Below, piece by piece: positions 34,754 through 41,179 of a DNA stretch of 41,179 nucleotides. The stretch is taken from NCBI GenBank assembly GCA_017416465.1, contig JAFQCK010000066.1, positions 1-41,179 of the forward strand, in the 5' to 3' direction. Below the pieces are notes generated by a model, which worked only from the letters and a program-made list of their open reading frames with translations, was not told where the DNA came from and did no database searches. This DNA is from Lachnospiraceae bacterium (lineage in GTDB: Bacteria > Bacillota > Clostridia > Lachnospirales > Lachnospiraceae). Positions within the stretch are counted from its first letter, which is position 1, and each line of letters begins with the position of its first letter. The translations under genes and the position numbers were made by a program.

Positions 34754-36076
34754 ATGAAGACAGAAGTTTTAAAAACAGAATCTGTAAGAAAGCTTTTTAT
34801 GAGGTATTTGATTCCGGCGATAAGTGGAACAATGGTTACTTCTATATATGTACTTGCAGATACGATTATTATTGGAAAAGGAATTGGCATAGACGCAATG
34901 GCAGGGCTTAATATAGTTTTGCCACTTTTTAATATTTTTTTTGGTATAGGTTTATTATTTGGTGTTGGTGGTTCTGTACTTATGTCAATTGCCAGAGGAA
35001 AAGGTAATGATGAAGAAGGAAACAGATATTTTACTGCTTCTTTGATATTAAATGCTATTACAAGTATAATATTAACTATTATATTGTTTTTATTTATGAA
35101 TCCTATACTGTATTTTCTTGGAGCAACTAAAGTTACAATGCCATACATTGAAGATTATGCACCTTACATTATTGGTGGTCTTTGTTTCTTCGCATTTTCA
35201 ACATTTTTGCAGACCTTTGTAAGGAATGATGGAGCACCAAAACTTTCAATGATAGCAGTTATATCCGGTGGAGTGCTAAATATAATTTTAGACATTATAT
35301 TTGTATATCCTTTAGATATGGGAATGAGAGGTGCTGCAATAGCAAGTGTATTAGGCTCAGTTTGTACAGTATTAATTCTGGTAACACATTTTTTATCAAA
35401 GAATAATGGATTAAAGCTATGCTTTAAAAATATTTCGTATACAACTGTATTTAACATAAGTAAAAATGGATTTTCAAGTTTTGTAGTTGAAATTGCTTCA
35501 GGAATTGTAATGTTTATTTATAACATTCAGATTCTTAAATATATTGGAGATATCGGGGTGAGTATGTACGGCGTTATCACAAATACAGTGATAATTGTAA
35601 ATTGTTTGTGTAATGGTGTGAATCAGGCCACGCAGCCAATAATTTCAGTGAATTATGGTGCAGGTCTTAATGACAGGGTTAATGATGTTAAGAAAATAGG
35701 TTTAAAAACTTCATTTATAATATGTTCAGTGATTGCAGTCATTGGATTAGTTATACCGGATTTATTTACATACATCTTTCTTAATCCAAATGAAGAAATT
35801 TTGAAGTTATCTAAGATGGCAATAAGAATTTATTTTTTAGGATTTTTTGTAATGGGAATAAATGTATTTATTATAGGATATTTTCAATCTACAATTAAAC
35901 CTTTCTTATCTTTGGTAATATGTATCTTAAGAGGATGTGTTTTAAGTATTTTATTTGTATATTTACTACCTAATATACTGGGAGTGAGTGGAATTTGGGC
36001 ATCAATGCCATTAGCTGAATTTATAACATTTATATTTGTAATTATATTTTTGAAAAAGGATGAATATTTGTCTTAA
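34754..36076 (+). CDS. MATE family exporter (second copy)
   Basis: A 440-aa twelve-helix MATE transporter distinct from the one at 25631. The N-terminus (FMRYLIPAISGTMVTSIYVLADTIIIGKGIG) and the duplicated half beginning near SKNGFSSFVVEIASG are clear, with the FARNDGAPK-type loop (FVRNDGAPKLSM). Closest in style to the DinF/NorM-like group with VADTIIIGK start. GAAGGGA lies 7 bases before the ATG. Substrate unknown. Between terminator 34669 and the dtd promoter region, so probably monocistronic. Confidence 0.9.
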   Translation: MKTEVLKTESVRKLFMRYLIPAISGTMVTSIYVLADTIIIGKGIGIDAMAGLNIVLPLFNIFFGIGLLFGVGGSVLMSIARGKGNDEEGNRYFTASLILNAITSIILTIILFLFMNPILYFLGATKVTMPYIEDYAPYIIGGLCFFAFSTFLQTFVRNDGAPKLSMIAVISGGVLNIILDIIFVYPLDMGMRGAAIASVLGSVCTVLILVTHFLSKNNGLKLCFKNISYTTVFNISKNGFSSFVVEIASGIVMFIYNIQILKYIGDIGVSMYGVITNTVIIVNCLCNGVNQATQPIISVNYGAGLNDRVNDVKKIGLKTSFIICSVIAVIGLVIPDLFTYIFLNPNEEILKLSKMAIRIYFLGFFVMGINVFIIGYFQSTIKPFLSLVICILRGCVLSILFVYLLPNILGVSGIWASMPLAEFITFIFVIIFLKKDEYLS

Positions 36077-36172
36077 CTAATATGGTGTGGATATGGTATA
36101 ATTAAACTCACAGAGTTTGATAAGTATGAAAAAAAGTTGAAAATAGTTTATGAACATAGAAACGGAGAAAAG

Positions 36173-36622
36173 ATGAGATTTATTATTCAAAGGGTGACTT
36201 ATGCAAATGTTAAGGTAGAGGGTGAAACTGTAGGAAAGATTGATAAAGGATTTATGGTATTAATAGGCGTGGAGGAGAATGATAATAGGGATATTGCAGA
36301 TAAAATGGTTAAAAAGTTAATTGGTTTAAGAATTTTTGAAGATGAGAACGGGAAAACGAATCTATCTTTGAATGATGTAGATGGTTCATTATTACTTATT
36401 TCGCAGTTTACACTATATGCTGATTGTAAGAAAGGGAATCGTCCATCATTTATAAAGGCGGGTAAGCCTGATTTGGCAAATGATTTATATGAATATATTA
36501 TTGATAAGTGTAAAGAAAATGTAGAAAAAGTTGAAAAGGGAGTATTTGGTGCTGAGATGAAGGTTGAGTTGTTAAATGATGGTCCATTTACAATTGTTTT
36601 AGATTCAGCAGAAATTTGTTAG
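36173..36622 (+). CDS. dtd: D-aminoacyl-tRNA deacylase
   Basis: A 149-aa Dtd of standard length that hydrolyses D-aminoacyl-tRNAs (and Gly-tRNA-Ala) to proofread translation. Characteristic motifs: [15 protein letters not shown] at the N-terminus, [19 protein letters not shown] in the middle (catalytic SQFTL), and the C-terminal [11 protein letters not shown], equivalent to the cross-subunit NxGPxT motif. ATG 36173 (ribosome site GGAG) is correct; an upstream GTG/TTG extension is not supported by family length. Confidence 0.95.
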   Translation: MRFIIQRVTYANVKVEGETVGKIDKGFMVLIGVEENDNRDIADKMVKKLIGLRIFEDENGKTNLSLNDVDGSLLLISQFTLYADCKKGNRPSFIKAGKPDLANDLYEYIIDKCKENVEKVEKGVFGAEMKVELLNDGPFTIVLDSAEIC

Positions 36623-36693
36623 AAAATACTATTTGGAATGCAATTTTATATGAAGTGTTGTAGTTTATTTGATGAGGAAAGGAATCTGATGCC

Positions 36694-37737
36694 ATGAGTA
36701 TGTTAAATATTGTTGAATTAAAACCGGGAATGAAGCTTGAGCAGACTGTGTATTCAAAAGGTGATAAAGTTTTATTGAGTTCTGGAACTATTTTAAGTAT
36801 AAGAAATATAGAGAAACTTAAAGAATATAAGATAGAAGAGGTTGATGTAGCCGATAGAAATACATTATTTATATCACCTGCTGATAAGATGCAGGAATCT
36901 TTAGTGAAGGATTTTATTAGGGTTTTAAGAGAAACTTCGCCAAAGAGAAGAGAAGCTAACAAAAATGATAATGTCATTAAAGTAGCAGCTCAATTAGAAG
37001 CACTTATACCGAAAATTGCTACAAAAGAAGAAGTACTAAATTTTATGGTTGAGCTTAGAATAATAGATAAAGTGAGACTATATGATCATAGTATATATAC
37101 AGCTGTATTAAGTGGTTTAGTAGCAGGATGCCTTGGACTTGGTATAGAAGATATGATTTGTGCAGTGATTGGTGGATTATTGCATAATGTAGGAATGGCA
37201 GAGATGCCTACGCTTGTAAGGTGTGATGAGATGAATCCGCAACAGGAAAGTTTATATAAAGAACATCCTACTTATGGATACTATTTTGCACTACAAAAGG
37301 ATATTCCAAGAGTAATTGCAAACTGTATTCAATCGCACCATGAACTTTGGAATGGTTCGGGTTTTCCAAAAGGTATTGCAGGTGAGGAGATTCCGCTATT
37401 AGCTAGAATTGTAAGCGTATGTGAGCATTACTCGTCAGCAATTATGTATAAGAATATTCCACCATATATGGCTATTGAAGAGCTTTATGGTGCAAGTGGA
37501 TTTTATTATGACCCACAAGTGGTAAATGCTTTTGTAAATAATATTCCGATTTATCCGTTGGGTGTTATGGTAAGATTATCAACAAAAGAAGTAGGAATTG
37601 TATCTAATATAAGGAAGAATGAAGGTCCAAGACCGATTGTTAAAATATATTTTAACAGAGTAAACAGACCTATAACAGAAGATAAAATTATTGATTTAGG
37701 AAAAGAAAGAACTATATTTATTGAAGAGATACTATGA
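36694..37737 (+). CDS. Degenerate HD-GYP domain protein
   Basis: A 347-aa protein. The N-terminal ~110 residues include a DUF3391-like start (ELKPGMKLEQTVYSKG). The HD-GYP region spans ~128-280 but key residues of the c-di-GMP phosphodiesterase are replaced: HD becomes HN (164-165), LLHDIGK reads LLHNVGM, DGSGYP reads NGSGFP (220-225), and the last Asp of the metal site is Glu (SVCEHYSS, 244). His132, His191, His215 and His216 remain. It is probably not a classic phosphodiesterase and may act as a c-di-GMP or other ligand sensor. AGGAAAGG lies upstream; it stands between dtd and exoA. Confidence 0.85.
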   Translation: MSMLNIVELKPGMKLEQTVYSKGDKVLLSSGTILSIRNIEKLKEYKIEEVDVADRNTLFISPADKMQESLVKDFIRVLRETSPKRREANKNDNVIKVAAQLEALIPKIATKEEVLNFMVELRIIDKVRLYDHSIYTAVLSGLVAGCLGLGIEDMICAVIGGLLHNVGMAEMPTLVRCDEMNPQQESLYKEHPTYGYYFALQKDIPRVIANCIQSHHELWNGSGFPKGIAGEEIPLLARIVSVCEHYSSAIMYKNIPPYMAIEELYGASGFYYDPQVVNAFVNNIPIYPLGVMVRLSTKEVGIVSNIRKNEGPRPIVKIYFNRVNRPITEDKIIDLGKERTIFIEEIL

Positions 37738-37818
37738 TATAGGGTAGCTCGCAGTTATGTAGCAGAACTTTTTGTGGCATAATTGATATTATTGATAGTG
37801 CAGAAATGGAGACAGATT

Positions 37819-38574
37819 ATGAAATTAATATCATGGAATGTAAATGGAATCAGAGCATGTGTACAGAAAGGATTTTTGGATTTTTTTAAAGAAATTGATG
37901 CAGATATTTTTTGTATACAGGAGAGCAAGATGCAGGCCGGTCAGCTTGAATTAGAAATGACAGGATATTATCAGTATTGGAATTATGCTGAGAAGAAGGG
38001 ATATTCGGGAACTGCTATATTTACGAAAAAAGAACCTATAAGTGTATCTTATGGAATTAATATAGAAGAACATGATAAAGAAGGAAGAGTAATAACTTTA
38101 GAGTATGATAATTTTTATATGATAACTGTTTATACTCCTAATTCGCAAAATGAGCTTGCAAGACTTGATTACAGAATGAAGTGGGAAGATGCTTTTAAAG
38201 CATATTTAAAGAAATTAGAAGAAAAAAAACCTGTAATCTTTTGTGGTGATTTAAATGTTGCGCATAAAGAGATAGATTTGAAGAATCCAAAGACGAACAG
38301 AAAAAACGCTGGATTTACAGATGAAGAAAGAGGCAAATTTTCGGCTCTTATTGAGGCTGGATTTATTGATACATTCAGATATTTTTATCCTGATAAGGAA
38401 GGAATATATTCATGGTGGTCTTACAGATTTAGTGCAAGAGCTAAGAATGCAGGGTGGCGTATTGATTACTTTATGACGTCTGAAAGTTTAAAAGATAAAT
38501 TAAAGGATGCTAAAATTCATACAGAAGTTATGGGGTCAGACCACTGTCCTGTAGAGTTAGAGATTGATATATAG
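37819..38574 (+). CDS. xth: Exodeoxyribonuclease III
   Basis: A 251-aa AP endonuclease/3'-5' exonuclease of the ExoIII family. It contains [17 protein letters not shown], the catalytic Glu in [34 protein letters not shown], and the C-terminal [11 protein letters not shown] with the catalytic Asp-His. Repairs abasic sites in the cytoplasm. ATG 37819 with GGAGACAG upstream is preferred to 37783, which would add 12 unrelated residues. Confidence 0.95.
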   Translation: MKLISWNVNGIRACVQKGFLDFFKEIDADIFCIQESKMQAGQLELEMTGYYQYWNYAEKKGYSGTAIFTKKEPISVSYGINIEEHDKEGRVITLEYDNFYMITVYTPNSQNELARLDYRMKWEDAFKAYLKKLEEKKPVIFCGDLNVAHKEIDLKNPKTNRKNAGFTDEERGKFSALIEAGFIDTFRYFYPDKEGIYSWWSYRFSARAKNAGWRIDYFMTSESLKDKLKDAKIHTEVMGSDHCPVELEIDI

Positions 38575-38601
38575 TTTTATACAAGGAGATCAAGGTAAAG
38601 T

Positions 38602-39207
38602 ATGGCACATGAAAATAAATTAAATATTGAAGATTCTTCTGAACTTGCGCGTGAAGAAGAAAAAATTAGTAAGAAAAAAGCTATCGAGTTGTTTGAAAAG
38701 GGAATGCTTGATGAAATGGAAGCCGGTACATTATCATCTCTTTTATTTATTCATAAATATTTATTTGAAGATATTTATGAATTTGCAGGAGAAATTCGTA
38801 AGGTTAATATTTCAAAGGGGAATTTCAGATTTGCACCTATTATGTATTTAGATGTAGCGCTTAAAAATATTGAAAAAATGTCACAATCTACTTATGAAGA
38901 AATTATTGAAAAATATGTAGAAATGAATATAGCGCATCCTTTTAGAGAAGGAAATGGGAGAAGCACTCGTATTTGGCTTGATTTGATTCTGAAAAAAGAA
39001 TTAGGAAAAGTTATAGATTGGAGTAAAGTTGATAAAGAAGATTATTTATTAGCAATGGAGAGAAGTCCTATAAGAGATATAGAAATAAAGCATATTTTTA
39101 AAAATGCACTTACAGAAGAAATAGATAGTGCTAGTGTATATATGAAGGGGATAGACTATAGTTATTATTATGAAGGATATAATATTTTTAAAGCAGAAGA
39201 TTTATAG
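38602..39207 (+). CDS. Fic family protein with C-terminal self-inhibition motif
   Basis: A 201-aa Fic-domain AMP (or NMP) transferase. The active motif HPFREGNGR (112-120) is complete, preceded by the flap region KVNISKGNFRFAP that positions target peptides. Near the C-terminus is SYYYEG (187-192), matching the (S/T)xxxE(G/N) inhibitory motif of class III Fic proteins, whose Glu blocks ATP binding in cis. No separate small antitoxin gene is seen on either side, consistent with self-inhibition. Ribosome site AAGGAG at ~38584; followed by a terminator at 39211. Confidence 0.92.
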   Translation: MAHENKLNIEDSSELAREEEKISKKKAIELFEKGMLDEMEAGTLSSLLFIHKYLFEDIYEFAGEIRKVNISKGNFRFAPIMYLDVALKNIEKMSQSTYEEIIEKYVEMNIAHPFREGNGRSTRIWLDLILKKELGKVIDWSKVDKEDYLLAMERSPIRDIEIKHIFKNALTEEIDSASVYMKGIDYSYYYEGYNIFKAEDL

Positions 39208-39210
39208 AAG

Positions 39211-39246
39211 CAACCAATGGAGCGTTTTCCGTTGGTTGTTTTTTGT
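39211..39246 (+). terminator. Terminator of the Fic gene
   Basis: CAACCAATGG pairs with CCGTTGGTTG (one G-U) and is followed by six T residues. Confidence 0.85.
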
Positions 39247-39415
39247 ATCATAAGTCCTGCTAGCGAAGTAATGCTTGCATTTAACTTCATTTGCATGGCG
39301 TAAGAACATTGAGTAGGAGTCAACCGACTCGATTAGTAAAAGCAATATAAATGCAATTTAAGTTCATAATTATGCAAGTTATTCCAATAATATTGAAAAT
39401 AAAAATAAATGATGA
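39247..39415. other. Possibly structured intergenic segment
   Basis: TCCTGCT (39255-39261) can pair with AGTAGGA (39312-39318), enclosing GAAGTAATG (39265-39273) with CATTTAACTTC (39278-39288). A competing hairpin GAGTC/GACTC lies at 39317-39330. A likely promoter for the next gene (TTGAAA 39393-39398, 17 bp, TATACA 39416-39421) overlaps its end. No gene is seen. Confidence 0.4.
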
Positions 39416-39450
39416 TATACAATAACTAAATAAAGCTGGAGGTGAAATTA

Positions 39451-39897
39451 TTGAAAATAAAATTAGAAGTCAGAAACGAAAAGTATAAAGAAATTGAAGA
39501 AATATTTATTTCTTTGGGAATAGAAATTGATGATGATGCAGATTTTATATTAACTGAAAAAAATCATTTTTCTGATTACATATGTTGTAGAAAAAATGAA
39601 GATATATGCCATGTGTTGGTATCAGATATTATCTATATTGAGAGTATGGGGCATGATATAAATCTTCATACGATTGATGAAACTTATCGAGTAAAAAATA
39701 GATTGTGGCAATTAGAAAAGTCACTAAATCCTGAATATTTTTTGAGGATAAGTAATTCAGTAATTATTGCAAAAAAGAAAGTAAAAAAAATAAAAGCAGC
39801 ATTATCACAAAAATTTATTCTGACATTAGATGGTGGAAGTAATGTTGATGTTACAAGAAGTTATTATTATATTTTTAAAAATGAATTTGGAATATAG
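39451..39897 (+). CDS. LytTR domain DNA-binding regulator
   Basis: A ~148-aa protein with an N-terminal ~55-residue segment, then a LytTR DNA-binding domain (residues ~55-148): VLVSDIIYIESMGHDINLHT, YRVKNRLWQLEKSL, YFLRISNSVIIAKKKVKKIKA, LDGGSNVDVTRSYY. LytTR-only proteins of this size usually regulate the membrane protein encoded next to them. Start TTG 39451 is preferred (GGAGG 8-12 bases upstream); a GTG at 39442 would overlap that site. The membrane gene at 39907 starts 9 bp after its stop. Confidence 0.9.
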   Translation: MKIKLEVRNEKYKEIEEIFISLGIEIDDDADFILTEKNHFSDYICCRKNEDICHVLVSDIIYIESMGHDINLHTIDETYRVKNRLWQLEKSLNPEYFLRISNSVIIAKKKVKKIKAALSQKFILTLDGGSNVDVTRSYYYIFKNEFGI

Positions 39898-39906
39898 GAG
39901 GTTTCT

Positions 39907-40611
39907 ATGATTGGAATATCGATTTTTTTATTACTTGTTATAGTATTGTTTATAGGATTAATTTCGCTAGCAATATATACTTTTATGTATAATAAAAGTA
40001 TAGAAGCAAAATTGAAAAAAGGTGATAAATCAGGAATACAGTGGCCGGAACCTAAAAATATAGTATTGGTTATAATGACTGTTTTGGTGGTAGTATCAGG
40101 CATAATAAATTTGTTGTCTAGTGATAGTGGTTCGGGTCAAGTTGTAAATGTTAACCAGTATGTTGACTATGCTACATACACATCAAAGGATATCGTTGGT
40201 TCATCAGCTGAAAATTATGTAGAAGCTTTTGAAAAAGGTGAATTAAAAGGATATAAAAAAGAAGAAAAGACAGAAAATAATTTTCATTATATATATTTTG
40301 TGAGTGAAGAAGACTATGATATCCTGCATCCTTCATTTATATTATTTGTTGAATATGTTGGTGAAAAAGAATATAAATGTTATATGGATGAAGCAAAAGT
40401 ATATTTAGATGAGGGGAATAATTTTTCTTCATCAGGTGGAGGAGAAAATGAAGAATATTATGTAGTTGTAGGTAATATTGATTTGGATAGTGGGTATGGT
40501 TTTAAATATGAAATGGGGATGTATGAAGATGAAGCAAAAATGGAAAAAGAAGTAAATGAGGATTGTTTAAAAGATGCAAGTGAAAGAGTAAGTATTATAA
40601 TTGAGAAATAA
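39907..40611 (+). CDS. Membrane protein partner of the LytTR regulator
   Basis: A 234-aa protein with two N-terminal membrane helices (residues ~3-30 and ~58-76), followed by an extracytoplasmic, acidic domain that includes a Ser/Gly-rich segment. It is not recognised as a named family. It starts 9 bp after the LytTR gene, with AGGAGG just upstream. In LytTR pairs, the membrane partner usually modulates the regulator; that is inference here. A strong hairpin terminator follows at 40659. Confidence 0.7.
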   Translation: MIGISIFLLLVIVLFIGLISLAIYTFMYNKSIEAKLKKGDKSGIQWPEPKNIVLVIMTVLVVVSGIINLLSSDSGSGQVVNVNQYVDYATYTSKDIVGSSAENYVEAFEKGELKGYKKEEKTENNFHYIYFVSEEDYDILHPSFILFVEYVGEKEYKCYMDEAKVYLDEGNNFSSSGGGENEEYYVVVGNIDLDSGYGFKYEMGMYEDEAKMEKEVNEDCLKDASERVSIIIEK

Positions 40612-40658
40612 AGTGAAATTAATTGATTTTAAAATATAATGATTTTATATATAAGGTT

Positions 40659-40696
40659 AAAAAGTGCTATATACCTAAATGGTAGTAGCACTTTTT
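40659..40696 (+). terminator. Terminator of the LytTR operon
   Basis: AAAAAGTGCTA and TAGCACTTTTT form an 11-bp stem, with a second internal pair TACC/GGTA; T run at the 3' side. Works on both strands. Confidence 0.85.
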
Positions 40697-40790
40697 GGCT
40701 TATATATGGAGATTTGGTAGTTTTTATAAGGTTGTGGAAGTAATTGTTATAATTGAATAAAAAAGGTTGAATAAAAAAATGAAAAAATGA

Positions 40791-40819
40791 TTGACAAATA
40801 TTTATCAAAGTGATAGTAT
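40791..40819 (+). promoter_or_regulatory. rRNA operon promoter P1
   Basis: TTGACA (40791-40796), 17-bp spacer, TAGTAT (40814-40819), preceded by an A-rich stretch that may serve as an UP element. Confidence 0.75.
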
Positions 40820-40884
40820 AGTCAAGTCGCGTCTGAACAGACACAACAAAACAAAAAAGTTTCAAAAATTAATGAAAAAAGTGC

Positions 40885-40913
40885 TTGACAAATAATTGTC
40901 TAAATGATATTAT
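40885..40913 (+). promoter_or_regulatory. rRNA operon promoter P2
   Basis: TTGACA (40885-40890), 17-bp spacer, TATTAT (40908-40913). 94 bp after P1 and part of a repeated unit with A-rich upstream sequence. Confidence 0.8.
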
Positions 40914-40975
40914 AGTAGAGCTGTGTCGAGAGAGACAAAGCAAAATAAAAAGTTTTAAGGAAATGAAAAAAGTTG

Positions 40976-41004
40976 TTGACAAGGTTCGACAAATATGATA
41001 TCCT
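40976..41004 (+). promoter_or_regulatory. rRNA operon promoter P3
   Basis: TTGACA (40976-40981), 17-bp spacer, TATCCT (40999-41004). 91 bp after P2 and preceded by the same AATGAAAAAAGT block as P2. Confidence 0.75.
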
Positions 41005-41179
41005 TAAAAAGTTCCACTGCTCAAACGGAGTAAGGAATAAAACTTAAATGAACATTGATAACTGAACAGCAAACAAACCATCCCTGAAATATTCTTTTAA
41101 GAAAATTTCAAGCGGACATCGTTTAAAACGATGAACCAAAAACAGTAAAAAATGGCTAACGTCATTTTGACTGGAATCA
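41005..41179 (+). other. Leader of an rRNA operon (16S gene beyond the window)
   Basis: After the triple promoter comes a gene-free leader containing the hairpin CATCG/CGATG (about 41117-41132) and ATTGATAACTGAACAG, typical of sequence preceding 16S rRNA in Clostridia. The 16S start (AGAGTTTGATC) is not reached before 41179, so no rRNA gene is called. Confidence 0.6.

Noticed and set aside
40629-40865. 78-aa minus-strand frame near the rRNA promoters
   Set aside because: It spans a strong terminator and promoter P1 and shows no protein features.
41005-41179. Start of 16S rRNA
   Set aside because: The conserved 16S beginning is not present before the end of the window; only the leader is visible.

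Overview
The window is AT-rich, low-GC Gram-positive DNA. A tryptophan T-box leader, DUF6033 and DUF6512-type proteins, trains of sigma-A promoters ahead of an rRNA operon and AT-ending codons all point to Clostridia, most likely Lachnospiraceae (gut or rumen). The genus cannot be fixed from the sequence.

Region 1 (1-5604) is accessory DNA: the right part of a degraded integrative element. An IS66-type insertion sequence (tnpA, tnpB, tnpC, right inverted repeat at 2356-2377) sits inside a Tn916/Tn1549-type integrase gene. The integrase frame stays open right up to the last base of the IS. Next comes a candidate toxin-antitoxin pair (Panacea/DUF4065 protein plus GNAT-like protein). Then follows a low-molecular-weight protein tyrosine phosphatase gene whose first ~38 codons differ sharply in codon use from the rest, which suggests that the element boundary lies inside it.

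Region 2 (5643-14080, plus strand) holds an SPFH-domain membrane protein and a small ribbon-helix-helix protein, with an 11-bp tandem operator-like array at the promoter and a cloverleaf-like inverted repeat between the genes. It continues with a CtpE-like P-type ATPase, an S66 LD-carboxypeptidase, a PdaA-like deacetylase, and two CobW/G3E GTPases. One GTPase has a 69-bp repeat encoding a His-rich metal-binding tract; the other carries a DUF1980-like tail.

Region 3 (14129-20405, minus strand) has a DUF6512-like membrane protein, ylmH, galE, a large Bce/MacB-type ABC transporter, and the wreck of its two-component system. The histidine kinase there has lost its phosphoacceptor helix, and the response regulator stops just before its phosphoacceptor Asp.

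Region 4 (20658-31186): a Csp-like subtilase, an orphan histidine kinase, a DUF368 (PopT-type) transporter, a nitroreductase, a MATE exporter divergent from an AraC regulator, and the nadA-nadB-nadC operon for de novo NAD synthesis.

Region 5 (31187-41179, plus strand): a Trp T-box controls trpB-trpA. TrpB looks canonical, while TrpA departs from the consensus in three phosphate-binding loops. Then come a DUF6033 protein, a second MATE exporter, dtd, a degenerate HD-GYP protein, exonuclease III, a self-inhibited Fic protein, a LytTR regulator with a membrane partner, and three tandem strong promoters plus leader of an rRNA operon whose 16S gene begins beyond the window.

The best leads for something new are the IS-disrupted element and chimeric phosphatase gene, the Panacea/GNAT pair, the cloverleaf element at 6962-7109, the SPFH/RHH operator array, the decayed two-component system beside an intact transporter, and the atypical TrpA and HD-GYP proteins.
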